NCBI GenBank assembly: GCA_955652625.1
Contig: CATPBM010000021.1
Coordinates: 1-7,284 of the forward strand
DNA from: an uncultured Steroidobacteraceae bacterium
Lineage (GTDB): Bacteria > Pseudomonadota > Gammaproteobacteria > Steroidobacterales > Steroidobacteraceae
Length of the DNA: 7,284 nt
Reading direction: 5' to 3'
Positions 1 through 7,069 of this stretch are shown piece by piece; the stretch's first letter is position 1; every line of letters starts with the position of its first letter. A program made the position numbers and the translations under genes. The notes below the pieces were generated by a model. It saw only the letters and a program-made list of their open reading frames with translations. It was not told the origin of the DNA and did not search any database.

Positions 1-1
1 C

Positions 2-211
2 TTCATCGCCATGCGGCGCACCGCGCGCGGCTACTATGAGATGGAATTCCAGCCGCTGAGCACCGCGGGGCAATCCCTGCCTTCCGGCGCCCTCACCGAG
101 CGCTATGCGCGCCTGGTGGAAGCGCAGATTCATTCGGCGCCACCGGACTGGCCCTGGTCGCACAAGCGCTGGAAGCTGAAGAAGTCCGTGTACCAGAGCC
201 GCGCGCTCTGA
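2..211 (+). CDS. LpxL/LpxM (HtrB)-family lysophospholipid acyltransferase, C-terminal fragment
   Basis: This is the 3' end of a gene that starts left of the window; 69 codons are visible, ending in TGA at 209-211. The family transfers a fatty acyl chain from acyl-ACP to a lipid A precursor at the inner face of the cytoplasmic membrane. The visible residues match the family's usual C-terminus: a YYEMEFQPL strand, then a helix of the type 'LTERYARLVEAQIHSAPPDWPW', and the closing WSHKRWK segment, which corresponds to the W-x-H-R-R-F/W-K tail of LpxL proteins. The catalytic HX4D motif would lie upstream, outside the window, so acyl-chain and acceptor specificity cannot be judged. It converges on the CHRD lipoprotein gene. 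A related lysophospholipid or ornithine-lipid acyltransferase remains possible. The family call is based on C-terminal resemblance only. Confidence 0.72.
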   Translation, partial: FIAMRRTARGYYEMEFQPLSTAGQSLPSGALTERYARLVEAQIHSAPPDWPWSHKRWKLKKSVYQSRAL

Positions 212-249
212 AAATAACAGCCGGCCCACCCATCTTCGGGCGGACCGGC
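211..249 (-). terminator. Intrinsic terminator of the CHRD lipoprotein gene, in the convergent gap
   Basis: A 12-bp inverted repeat with two mismatches (arms 220-231 and 238-249, 6-nt loop) lies 17 nt past the TAA of the minus-strand lipoprotein gene. Read on the minus strand it is followed by TGTTATTTT (219-211), a U-rich tail typical of Rho-independent terminators. On the plus strand no T-run follows, so it should act mainly leftward, although the hairpin could still protect the 3' end of the acyltransferase mRNA. The U-tract reaches the acyltransferase stop codon. Confidence 0.7.
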
Positions 250-266
250 AATGTCAGCTTCTGGAT

Positions 267-1424
267 TTAGTGGCTCGGGACATCGATCTGCCCGCGAATC
301 GCGCCACTCGGATCCGCCGGGGTCGCGAGGTTCACGTACCACTTGCTGGCGTTGAAGTTGGCGGCGTCGGCGGCCGTGATCGGGGCGAGCTCCATTGACC
401 AGTGCCCTGCGTCGACAGCGTCGTGGGCGAGCGCCGTGAGCCTTGCTCCCGTGGCGGCGGCGGCACCGTTATCCACATCGCTCGTCAGGGCATCATCCAC
501 GCCCGTGGCATGCACGTGAACGGTGAGCGTGTTTGCCGTGGAATCCACCGTGGTCGCGGCCACGCCGGATGCGGCGATGCTGATCGGCGGCACTTCCTGC
601 GCACCCGCCATCGCGGAGAAAACCACTCTGACGTTCGCCGGGGTGATCTGCCCGCGGATCTCACCGTTGGGGTTGGCCGCGGAGCTCGCAATCACGTAGA
701 GCCTGCCCTGCAGCAGCGCCGTGACCTGGTCGGCCGTGAGCAGCGCCCCCGCGGGCACGTCCCACTCTCCGGCAGTACCGCCGTTCGCCACGAGCGTGAT
801 CAATCTGCTTCCGGTGTTGCCGGCAAACGCCTCGTTGATGCTCACCGCTGTTGCCGCGACTCCACTGACCATGACCTTGCCGCTCACGGCGCCGTTCGCC
901 AGCTTTGCCGCCAGGCTCGCCGACCCCGACGCACCCGAAGTCGGCGCTGGCAGGATCTGCCCGGGAGCCATGGCAACGGTAAAGGCGGGATTGTTGTCGA
1001 CCGTCACGCTGACGGAGGCCGAGCGGGTCGTCTGGCTCAGGCTGTCAGTGACGCTCGCGGTAAGCATGTGGGTGCCGTCCGCGACGCTGGTGCTGTCCCA
1101 GTTGATCGTATACGGAGAGGTGGTAGCCATCCCCACACTCATCCCGTCGACCATGAAATCGACCCGCATGACCGAGATGCCCATGGCCGCCGCGGCGCTC
1201 GCCGACAGCGTAACGGTGCGATTGACGGTCCCACCGGGGGACTTCATGGTAATGGCGGGCGCGGGGCAGTTGCTGGAGTACGCGCCGCTCATGCAGCCCG
1301 CGCCGCCCGTCATGCCCATCATCCCGCCGCCATAGCCGCCACCGCACGCGACCAGAACCGCCGTAAGGGTTCCGGCCGTCAACAGTGACGCCAGCGATGT
1401 TTTGTCACGTAGCGCAACGCGCAT
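267..1424 (-). CDS. Putative lipoprotein with Ig-like domain and two CHRD domains
   Basis: The protein has 385 residues. An in-frame ATG 10 codons upstream (1454) exists, but ATG 1424 has a strong GAGGAGG ribosome site 8 nt before it and places a proper signal peptide at the N-terminus. Residues 1-26 form a lipoprotein signal with lipobox L-V-A-C, so Cys27 should be lipidated. Residues 28-53 are a Gly/Met-rich linker with two more cysteines (44 and 53). Residues about 57-143 resemble a bacterial Ig-like domain (FMVDG, SPYTINWDST, DGTHMLTASVTD). Two CHRD (chordin) domains follow at about 147-262 and 265-382, each ending in GEIRGQI or GAIRGQI; the second keeps the canonical GAQEVPP opening, which the first has lost. 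The protein is probably anchored to the outer or inner membrane facing the periplasm or the surface. CHRD domains are widespread in bacteria but have no firm biochemical function, so I assign none. The gene is separated from ispH by 179 bp and probably forms its own transcript. Confidence 0.86.
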   Translation of the reverse strand: MRVALRDKTSLASLLTAGTLTAVLVACGGGYGGGMMGMTGGAGCMSGAYSSNCPAPAITMKSPGGTVNRTVTLSASAAAAMGISVMRVDFMVDGMSVGMATTSPYTINWDSTSVADGTHMLTASVTDSLSQTTRSASVSVTVDNNPAFTVAMAPGQILPAPTSGASGSASLAAKLANGAVSGKVMVSGVAATAVSINEAFAGNTGSRLITLVANGGTAGEWDVPAGALLTADQVTALLQGRLYVIASSAANPNGEIRGQITPANVRVVFSAMAGAQEVPPISIAASGVAATTVDSTANTLTVHVHATGVDDALTSDVDNGAAAATGARLTALAHDAVDAGHWSMELAPITAADAANFNASKWYVNLATPADPSGAIRGQIDVPSH

Positions 1425-1432
1425 TTGCTTCG

Positions 1433-1439
1433 CCTCCTC
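1433..1439 (-). promoter_or_regulatory. Shine-Dalgarno site that fixes the lipoprotein start
   Basis: On the minus strand GAGGAGG is followed by 8 nt and ATG at 1424-1422. This near-perfect anti-16S match decides the start in favour of the shorter form over the upstream in-frame ATG at 1454, which would place the ribosome site inside the coding region. Confidence 0.8.
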
Positions 1440-1563
1440 AGTGAGCGTGTCCATGCGTAGGTGGCGCGCGCACGCGCGGCGGTTTCGCGCGCAGAAGGGT
1501 AAGGGCGTTCCGCACCGCTGTGGCCGGCCTGCGCGGCAAAGCAGGCGGGCGGTGGGTACTTTG

Positions 1564-1588
1564 CGGCCGCGGGCGCGGCCCGCGACCG
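1564..1588 (-). terminator. Strong GC hairpin just downstream of ispH
   Basis: Arms 1564-1574 and 1578-1588 form an 11-bp stem with a 3-nt loop. On the minus strand the stem contains a single G-U wobble; on the plus strand the same position is a C-A mismatch, so the fold favours ispH mRNA. It begins 15 nt past the ispH stop. No U-tract follows (CAAAGTACCC), so it is either a weak or Rho-assisted terminator or a 3'-end stabiliser for the ribF-ileS-lspA-ispH transcript. The rest of the 1425-1603 gap holds no recognisable gene, and I found no convincing promoter for the lipoprotein gene in it. Confidence 0.45.
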
Positions 1589-1603
1589 GCTGGCGCTACG
1601 CGA

Positions 1604-2560
1604 TCAGCGCTCGCGCTTTTCCGGCTCGCGCCGCAACTCGCGCGGCAACGTGAAGAACACGCGCTCCTCGCGCCCGATCACCTCGCGCGCTGCCTCACCG
1701 CCCCAGCGAGCGAGGTGCTCGACCACCTGCCGCACCAGCAGCTCTGGCGCCGAGGCTCCCGCGGTCACCCCGACCGCGCGCTTGCCGTGGAACCACTCGG
1801 CGCGCAGGTCCGCGGGGCCATCGATCAGGTAGCCGGCTATGCCGGCGCGGTCGGCAAGTTCGCGAAGTCGATTGGAGTTGGAGCTGGTCCGCGAGCCCAC
1901 GACTAGCAGCACATCGCACTGCTCGAGCAGCTTCTTGACCGCGTCCTGGCGGTTCTGGGTCGCGTAGCAGATGTCTTCGCGCCGCGGCGTGGCGAGCTGC
2001 GGGAACCTGGCGCGCAGGGCCGCAACGATTTCCGCCGTATCGTCTACCGACAGCGTCGTCTGAGTGACGAAGGCCAGCCGCTGCGGGTCGCGCACCGCAA
2101 GGGCGGCCACGTCGGCGGTGCTCTCCACCAGCAGAATACGACCGCCGAAGCTGGCGTCGAAGCGCCCCATGGTGCCTTCGACCTCCGGATGGCCCGCATG
2201 GCCGATGAGGATCACGTCGCATCCGTCGCGGGCGTAGCGCTGCACCTCCATGTGCACCTTGGTCACGAGCGGGCAGGTGGCGTCGAACACGGTGAGCCCG
2301 CCGCCCCGTGCCTCCTCCTCCACCGCACTCGACACGCCGTGCGCGGAAAAGATCACGGTGCCGCCTGCGGGCACTTCGGCGAGCTCGTCGACGAACACCG
2401 CGCCCAGTCCGTGCAGCCGCTCCACGACGTAGCGGTTGTGAACGACCTCGTGCCGCACGTAAATCGGCGGACCGAACAATTCCAGCGCCCGCTCGACGAT
2501 GTCGATGGCGCGATCGACGCCCGCGCAGAAACCCCGGGGATTGGCGAGCAGCACTTGCAT
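1604..2560 (-). CDS. ispH: 4-hydroxy-3-methylbut-2-enyl diphosphate reductase (IspH/LytB)
   Basis: This 318-residue [4Fe-4S] enzyme carries out the last step of the MEP pathway, reducing HMBPP to IPP and DMAPP in the cytoplasm. The three cluster cysteines are present at Cys12 (NPRGFCAGV), Cys96 ([11 protein letters not shown]) and Cys198 ([11 protein letters not shown]). Substrate and catalytic residues match the E. coli enzyme: His41, His74 (FSAHGVS), His124 and Glu126 ([11 protein letters not shown]), the [10 protein letters not shown] segment at 166-175, and Ser226/Asn228 in [10 protein letters not shown]. Length is normal for the family. The reading frame stays open 103 codons further upstream into lspA, but homology begins exactly at [15 protein letters not shown], so ATG 2560 is the start. 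That ATG shares one base with the lspA stop (TGATG). A GAGG lies 11 nt upstream, rather far, so translation probably depends on coupling to lspA. Confidence 0.97.
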   Translation of the reverse strand: MQVLLANPRGFCAGVDRAIDIVERALELFGPPIYVRHEVVHNRYVVERLHGLGAVFVDELAEVPAGGTVIFSAHGVSSAVEEEARGGGLTVFDATCPLVTKVHMEVQRYARDGCDVILIGHAGHPEVEGTMGRFDASFGGRILLVESTADVAALAVRDPQRLAFVTQTTLSVDDTAEIVAALRARFPQLATPRREDICYATQNRQDAVKKLLEQCDVLLVVGSRTSSNSNRLRELADRAGIAGYLIDGPADLRAEWFHGKRAVGVTAGASAPELLVRQVVEHLARWGGEAAREVIGREERVFFTLPRELRREPEKRER

Positions 2561-3126
2561 CAGATACGCAGCCTCTTCGCGGCGCGCGTTTCGCGCCAGG
2601 CATCGATCAGCAGCAGCACGGCGCCCACGGTGATGGCGGAATCGGCGATATTGAACGCCGGAAAATACGCATGTCCCCAGTGCACGTGGATGAAATCCAC
2701 CACCCGTCCCGTCGCCAGCCGGTCGAGCATGTTGCCGAGTGCGCCCCCGACGATGAGCGACAGCCCGCAGGCGAGCAGCCCGTGCACGCCGGCGTTCAGG
2801 CGCCGCATCCACACGATGAGCGCAGCGCTCACCCCGAGCGCGAGCGCCACGAACAGCCAGCGCTGCCACCCGGAAGCCTGCGACAGGAAGCTGAAGGCGG
2901 CGCCGGTGTTGTAGGTGAGAATGATGTCCAGCACGCTGAGCACGTGCACGCGCTCAAACAGCGAAAAGTGATGCATGATCCACGCCTTGACGGCGTGGTC
3001 TGCCACGATCACCGCCGCCGAGAGCGGCAGCCAGCGCCACCCGCTCGCCGAGGCCGGCAGGCCCCGCAGCCGCCCGGTCCCGCGGCCGCGCGGCACCGGC
3101 GCGCTGGCGTTGTTCGCATCGCTCAT
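2560..3126 (-). CDS. lspA: Lipoprotein signal peptidase (signal peptidase II)
   Basis: This inner-membrane aspartyl protease removes the signal peptide of prolipoproteins just before the lipidated cysteine. It has 188 residues, about 20 more than usual, because of a polar Arg/Pro/Gly-rich N-terminal tail (residues about 1-30) ahead of the first membrane helix. Four hydrophobic segments are visible at about 33-50, 90-106, 117-131 and 160-175. Family motifs are intact: D43-[13 protein letters not shown] (73-81), [11 protein letters not shown] (127-137), and the catalytic aspartates Asp144 in VVDFI and Asp162 in FNIAD. ATG 3126 overlaps the ileS stop as ATGA and has its own AAGGA ribosome site, so I prefer it to the longer open frame that extends upstream into ileS. 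A shorter form starting at Met51 would lose the first helix and is unlikely. Confidence 0.96.
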   Translation of the reverse strand: MSDANNASAPVPRGRGTGRLRGLPASASGWRWLPLSAAVIVADHAVKAWIMHHFSLFERVHVLSVLDIILTYNTGAAFSFLSQASGWQRWLFVALALGVSAALIVWMRRLNAGVHGLLACGLSLIVGGALGNMLDRLATGRVVDFIHVHWGHAYFPAFNIADSAITVGAVLLLIDAWRETRAAKRLRI

Positions 3127-5945
3127 ACGTACATCCTTTTTTCCCCAGGACCTTCGAGGTTGCTGATGCAGCGCCCGCACAGCTGCGGATGCCGTTGGTC
3201 GGCGCCGACGTCCGAGCGGCGCTGCCAGCAGCGCACGCACTTGGGATCGGCAGTGGGCTGAGCACGGAGCCACACGCCACTTACCCCGGTGTTGGCAGCC
3301 GGTACGGCTTGCGCTGGCGGGGAGTCTACCTGGTTCACGTGGGCGTGCGAGGTGATCAGGAGGAAGCGCAGCTCCTCGCCGAGGGCGGCGAAGCGCGGGT
3401 ACTCCCCGGGCGTGCAGTAGACGTCCACCCGCGCATCAAGCGGCGCGCCTATCGCGCCCGTGTCGCGCAGCTTCTCCAGCTCGCGCGTGACGTCGGTGCG
3501 CAACTGTATGAGCGCCTCCCAGTCGAGGGCGTCGCCGGGAACCCCGGGCAGCGCGTGCCAGGTCGCGTGGAACACCGATTCGCCGTGTTCGCCCGGCAGG
3601 TAGCGCCAGATCTCTTCAGCGGTGAACGACAGGATGGGCGCGAGCCAGCGCACCATGCTCTCGGCGATGTGGAACATGGCGGTTTGCGCGGAGCGCCGCG
3701 CACGGCCGGCGGCCGGCGTGGTGTACATGCGGTCCTTGACGACATCGAGATAGAAACCGCCCAGATCCACGCTGCAGAAGTTATGCACCTTCTGATAGAT
3801 GACGTGGAAGCTGTATTGGCGGTACGCCTCCAGGATCTGCGCCTGCAGAGCGTGCGTGCGCGCGAGCACCCAGCGATCGAGCGCCAGCAACTGCGCGGCC
3901 GGCAACGCGTGCCGCGCGGGGTCGAAGCCGTGCAGATTACCGAGCAGGAAGCGCAGCGTGTTGCGCATGCGGCGGTAGGAATCCGCCATGCGCTTGAGGA
4001 TCTCGTCCGACACGGCAATCTCGTTCGCGTAGTCGGTCGCCGAGACCCACAGGCGCAGCACGTCCGCGCCGAGTGTGCTCATGACCTTCTGCGGGGCGAT
4101 GACGTTGCCGAGGGACTTCGACATCTTGCGGCCCTTCTCATCGACCGCAAAGCCGTGCGTGAGCACGCCACGGTACGGCGCCCGCTCGTAGAGCGCCTCG
4201 GACATGAGCAGGGAGCTGTGGAACCAGCCGCGATGCTGGTCCGAGCCTTCCAGGTACAACTCCACCGGCGCGCTGACCTCCGGCCGCTCAGTGCCCACGC
4301 ACTCGAAGGACATCCCCGAGTCGGCCCACACGTCCATGACATCGCTGACCTTGTCGTAGTGCTCGGCCTCTGCTCCCAGGAGCTCGTGCGGCTCGAGTGC
4401 GAACCAGGCGTCGATCCCGCCCTGCTCCACACGCGCGGCGGCCGCTTCGATCAGCTCCTGCGTGCGCGGATGGCGTTCCCCTGTTTCCTTGTGCACAAAC
4501 AGCGGTATCGGCACCCCCCAGGTGCGCTGCCGGGAAATGCACCAGTCCGGACGGCTGGCGATCATGCCGGTGATACGCTGCTCGCCCCACGCCGGGGTCC
4601 ACTGCACGCCTTTGATGTCGCGCAGCGCGTGTTCGCGCAGACCCGCGCGCTCCATGCTGATGAACCACTGGGGCGTCGCGCGGAAAATGACCGGTGTCTT
4701 GTGACGCCAGCAGTGCGGGTAGCTGTGCAGAAGAGATTCCTGGTGCAGCAGCCGACCGCCTTGGGCAAGCGTCTCGATGATCACGGGGTTGGCCTCGTCC
4801 ACCCTGAGCCCCGCAACCAGCGGTGTGCCGCTGAGGAAGCGCCCATCGTTGCCGACCGGGTCGACGACCGGCAGGCCATAGCGCTGGCCGACCGCGAAGT
4901 CCTCCTGGCCGTGTCCCGGAGCGGTATGCACCGCGCCAGTGCCGGCATCGAGCGTGACGTGCTCGGCGAGAATCACCGGCACCAACCGCTCCTGAAACGG
5001 ATGCGCAAGCTTCAGGCCCTCGAGCGTGCGGCCTTCAAATTGCCCCAGCACGCGCGCCTCGGTCATTGCATAACGCTTCAGGCACGCCTCAAGCAGCTCC
5101 GCGGCCAGGATCAGGCGCCGGCGTTCGCCCGCCTGCTCGGCTTCCACGAGCACGTAGGTGAACTCCGCGCGCAGCGCCACCGCCTGGTTCGCCGGCAACG
5201 TCCAGGGCGTAGTGGTCCAGATCACGACGTCCACCGGCTTTGCGCCGAGTTTCTCGGGCGCAACGCCCAGGCGGCCGGCGAGCTGGCCGTTGTCGCTCAC
5301 GCGAAACGCCACGTCGATGGCTGGCGAGGTCTTCTCCTCGTACTCCACCTCGGCCTCCGCGAGCGCCGAGCGGCAATCGAGGCACCAGTGCACCGGCTTC
5401 ACGCCCTTGTAGAGGTGACCATTCGAGATGATCCGGCCGAAGGCGCGCAGCTGCTGCGCCTCGTAGCGCGGGGACATGGTGACATAGGGGCGGTCCCAGT
5501 CTCCCAGGACACCCAGGCGTTTGAAGTCGGCGCGCTGCAGCTCGATCTGCTCCTGCGCGTAGGTGCGACAGGCGGCGCGAAAGGCGCGCGCGTCGAGTTT
5601 CTGTCCCGGGCGGCCGTGCCTCTTTTCCACCTGCAGCTCGATGGGCAGCCCGTGGCAGTCCCAGCCCGGGATGTAGGGGGAGTCGAAGCCGTCGAGCGAG
5701 CGCGACTTGACGACGATGTCCTTGAGGATCTTGTTCACCGCGTGGCCGATGTGGATCGCACCGTTGGCATACGGCGGCCCGTCGTGCAGCACGAAGCGCG
5801 GCCGGCCGCGGGCGATCTCGCGCAGCTTTGCATACGTGCGACGCTCCTCCCACAGGCGCACCTGCGCGCCCTCGCGATGCGCCAGGTCCGCTTTCATCGG
5901 AAAGTCCGTCTGCGGCAGGGTGATGGTGTGTTTGTAATCGGCCAT
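3123..5945 (-). CDS. ileS: Isoleucyl-tRNA synthetase
   Basis: This 940-residue class I synthetase attaches isoleucine to tRNA-Ile in the cytoplasm and hydrolyses mischarged valine. The HIGH signature is at 65-68 (NGAIHIGH) and KMSKS at 607-611 ([11 protein letters not shown]). The CP1 editing domain carries [11 protein letters not shown] (244-254) and [11 protein letters not shown] (340-350, with the conserved Asp349). The C-terminal zinc-binding cysteines are Cys903, 906, 923 and 926. These positions are within a few residues of the E. coli enzyme (938 aa), so this is the standard bacterial IleS1 type, not the mupirocin-resistant IleS2 type. It starts 10 bp after the ribF stop with only a poor ribosome site (TGAGTTGA), which suggests coupling to ribF. 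Its stop overlaps the lspA start (ATGA). No T-box leader is present, as expected outside Firmicutes. Confidence 0.99.
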   Translation of the reverse strand: MADYKHTITLPQTDFPMKADLAHREGAQVRLWEERRTYAKLREIARGRPRFVLHDGPPYANGAIHIGHAVNKILKDIVVKSRSLDGFDSPYIPGWDCHGLPIELQVEKRHGRPGQKLDARAFRAACRTYAQEQIELQRADFKRLGVLGDWDRPYVTMSPRYEAQQLRAFGRIISNGHLYKGVKPVHWCLDCRSALAEAEVEYEEKTSPAIDVAFRVSDNGQLAGRLGVAPEKLGAKPVDVVIWTTTPWTLPANQAVALRAEFTYVLVEAEQAGERRRLILAAELLEACLKRYAMTEARVLGQFEGRTLEGLKLAHPFQERLVPVILAEHVTLDAGTGAVHTAPGHGQEDFAVGQRYGLPVVDPVGNDGRFLSGTPLVAGLRVDEANPVIIETLAQGGRLLHQESLLHSYPHCWRHKTPVIFRATPQWFISMERAGLREHALRDIKGVQWTPAWGEQRITGMIASRPDWCISRQRTWGVPIPLFVHKETGERHPRTQELIEAAAARVEQGGIDAWFALEPHELLGAEAEHYDKVSDVMDVWADSGMSFECVGTERPEVSAPVELYLEGSDQHRGWFHSSLLMSEALYERAPYRGVLTHGFAVDEKGRKMSKSLGNVIAPQKVMSTLGADVLRLWVSATDYANEIAVSDEILKRMADSYRRMRNTLRFLLGNLHGFDPARHALPAAQLLALDRWVLARTHALQAQILEAYRQYSFHVIYQKVHNFCSVDLGGFYLDVVKDRMYTTPAAGRARRSAQTAMFHIAESMVRWLAPILSFTAEEIWRYLPGEHGESVFHATWHALPGVPGDALDWEALIQLRTDVTRELEKLRDTGAIGAPLDARVDVYCTPGEYPRFAALGEELRFLLITSHAHVNQVDSPPAQAVPAANTGVSGVWLRAQPTADPKCVRCWQRRSDVGADQRHPQLCGRCISNLEGPGEKRMYV
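3134..3138 (-). promoter_or_regulatory. Shine-Dalgarno site for lspA inside the end of ileS
   Basis: On the minus strand AAGGA is followed by 7 nt and ATG at 3126. It lies within the last codons of ileS, right after an A6 run (3137-3142). Together with the ATGA overlap it supports both the chosen lspA start and stop-start coupling with ileS. Confidence 0.65.
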
Positions 5946-5955
5946 TTCAACTCAT

Positions 5956-6879
5956 TCAAACATGCAGGATGCGGCGCGCATCGGCCGCGTCGCGCCGCAT
6001 CTGCGCGGCGAGCGCGCCGAGCGTTGCGAAGCGCTCCTCATCGCGCAGTTTCGCCACGAATTCGACCTCGATCTCGCGGCCGTACAGGTCGCCGCTGAAA
6101 TCAAACACATGCGCCTCGAGCAGCGCCTCGGTCCCGCCCACCGTGGGACGCGTGCCGAGACTTGCAACGCCGGCGAGCGCCGCCCCTCCCGCCAGGCGCA
6201 CGTGCACCGCGAAGATGCCGGCGACCGGCGCACGCCGGCGCTCCAGCGGCAAGTTGGCGGTCGGGAATCCCAGGTCCGCGCCCAGGCGCTGACCCGGCGA
6301 CACCCGGCCGCGCATCGACCAGGGCCTGCCCAGCCAGCGCCGCGCACGCTCAAAGTCGCTGCAGGCGAGCGCCGCACGCACCCCGCTGCTGCTGATGCGC
6401 TCCCCATCCAGCATTACCGGCGGCAGCACATCGACTTCGAACCCCAGCCGCTTGCCGGCCTGGGCGAGCACCGGCGCGGTCGCCTCCCCGTTCTTGGCGA
6501 AGCGGAAGTCGTGTCCGACCACCACGACCTTGGGGGCCAGATCGCGCACCAGCAGCTCCGCAAAGGCCTCAGCTGAGAGGTTACGCAAAGCCTCGCCGAA
6601 GCGCAGCAGCCACAGGTAGTGCAGCCGCGAGCCGGCGAGAATGCGCCAACGCTCGCGCAATGAGGTCAGCCGCGCCGGGGGATCCTCAGGCAGCAGGTAC
6701 TCGCGCGGCGTGGGCTCGAACGTCAGCAGCACCCCCGGGGCACCCAGCCGCTCAGCGTGCGCGCTCAGGCGCGCCAGCAGCGCCTGATGCCCCAGGTGAA
6801 TGCCGTCGTAAGTCCCAATGGTCAGGACGCAGCCCCCGCCCCGGCGAGGCGCGGCGCCGAATCCGCGAATGAGCTGCAT
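5956..6879 (-). CDS. ribF: Bifunctional riboflavin kinase / FAD synthetase
   Basis: This 307-residue cytoplasmic enzyme converts riboflavin to FMN and then to FAD. The N-terminal nucleotidyltransferase half has GTYDGIHLGHQ (22-32), the place where the family usually reads GNFDGVHxGH, followed by TFEP (53-56), GHDFRF (122-127) and RISSSGVRAAL (161-171). The C-terminal flavokinase half has the LGFPTANL signature (203-210), SLGTRPTVGG (240-249) and a typical ending with RDEERFATL (279-287). Both halves look complete and the length is normal. The start MQLIRGF matches the N-terminus of E. coli and Pseudomonas RibF (MKLIRG/MQLVRG). No clear Shine-Dalgarno precedes it (TTATTTAGCTC before ATG). It is the first gene of the minus-strand operon and faces rpsT across a divergent 190-bp region. 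The Thr and Tyr in GTYDG are unusual, but the GxxDG and HxGH core is kept. Confidence 0.96.
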   Translation of the reverse strand: MQLIRGFGAAPRRGGGCVLTIGTYDGIHLGHQALLARLSAHAERLGAPGVLLTFEPTPREYLLPEDPPARLTSLRERWRILAGSRLHYLWLLRFGEALRNLSAEAFAELLVRDLAPKVVVVGHDFRFAKNGEATAPVLAQAGKRLGFEVDVLPPVMLDGERISSSGVRAALACSDFERARRWLGRPWSMRGRVSPGQRLGADLGFPTANLPLERRRAPVAGIFAVHVRLAGGAALAGVASLGTRPTVGGTEALLEAHVFDFSGDLYGREIEVEFVAKLRDEERFATLGALAAQMRRDAADARRILHV

Positions 6880-6900
6880 GAGCTAAATAAGTTACTGATC

Positions 6901-6942
6901 TGAAAAGATTAAAACTATGCCGCGGACACCGCGGGCCCGCGG
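6901..6942 (-). promoter_or_regulatory. CCGCGG palindrome cluster followed by a T-rich tract, terminator-like on the ribF strand
   Basis: Three copies of the self-complementary hexamer CCGCGG occur at 6920-6925, 6929-6934 and 6937-6942. The last two form a perfect 14-bp palindrome. On the minus strand the two copies nearest ribF can form a 6-bp GC stem with a TGT loop, followed by CATAGTTTTAATCTTTT, which resembles an intrinsic terminator or attenuator upstream of ribF. It could instead be a protein-binding operator or simply GC-rich intergenic sequence. Whether transcription even starts upstream of it is unknown. Confidence 0.35.
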
Positions 6943-6998
6943 GCGGCGTCGAGTTTATGTGAACTTCAGGACCGAAGCGCCCACCTCGTGAGGTCGCG

Positions 6999-7027
6999 TT
7001 GACAAGGGCGGGCCGGATGCGCAGACT
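6999..7027 (+). promoter_or_regulatory. Predicted sigma-70 promoter of rpsT
   Basis: A perfect TTGACA -35 box (6999-7004) is followed, after 17 bp, by CAGACT (7022-7027), which keeps the important A2, A4 and T6 positions of the -10 box. The sequence after it (ACCCGCC) is GC-rich, as in the discriminators of stringently controlled ribosomal promoters. Transcription would start near 7034, giving a leader of about 35 nt. Confidence 0.6.
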
Positions 7028-7032
7028 ACCCG

Positions 7033-7046
7033 CCCTCGCGAGAGGG
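7033..7046 (+). promoter_or_regulatory. Short GNRA-loop hairpin at the 5' end of the rpsT leader
   Basis: CCCTC (7033-7037) and GAGGG (7042-7046) pair perfectly around a GCGA tetraloop, a GNRA-type loop. A further G-U pair (7032/7047) is possible. With the predicted start near 7034 the hairpin would sit at the very 5' end of the mRNA, about 23 nt before the start codon and outside the ribosome site. It could stabilise the message or take part in S20 autoregulation; this is inference from position and fold. Confidence 0.4.
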
Positions 7047-7069
7047 TACGTTCCCGATACGGAGATTTC

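Larger units (their letters stand above)
6880..7069. other. Divergent intergenic region between ribF and rpsT
   Basis: This 190-bp region holds the rpsT promoter and leader on the right (about 6999-7069) and an AT-rich tract next to ribF on the left (about 6881-6919), unusual against the GC-rich background. Between them is a cluster of three CCGCGG sites (6920-6942). On the minus strand TTTAAT (6913-6908) matches 5 of 6 bases of a -10 box and would give a leader of about 20 nt for ribF, but no -35 box stands at the proper distance, so the ribF promoter is only tentatively placed. No FMN riboswitch-like sequence is present. Confidence 0.5.

Noticed and set aside
402..1388. Long plus-strand open frames opposite the CHRD lipoprotein gene
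   Set aside because: The products are low-complexity Arg/Gly/His-rich or Ala/Pro/Val-rich with no motif, while the minus strand has a lipobox, ribosome site and clear domains.
1536..1564. GCAAAG/CTTTGC inverted repeat upstream of the lipoprotein gene
   Set aside because: Only 6-bp arms separated by 17 nt; expected by chance and not tied to a promoter.
2561..2869. A 103-residue N-terminal extension of IspH
   Set aside because: It is simply the lspA coding region in another frame, is Arg/Ala-rich, and IspH homology with Cys12 begins exactly at ATG 2560.
3127..3273. A longer LspA starting inside ileS
   Set aside because: The added 49 residues are ileS read out of frame; ATG 3126 has a ribosome site and the typical ATGA overlap.
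3189..6098. A 969-codon open frame on the plus strand, antisense to almost the whole of ileS
   Set aside because: Its product is Arg/His/Val-rich with no recognisable domain, and its length is explained by the high GC content and codon phase of ileS on the other strand.
6880..6998. FMN riboswitch upstream of ribF
   Set aside because: The region is short and none of the conserved RFN-element segments could be recognised; these elements usually precede riboflavin synthesis or transport genes, not ribF.
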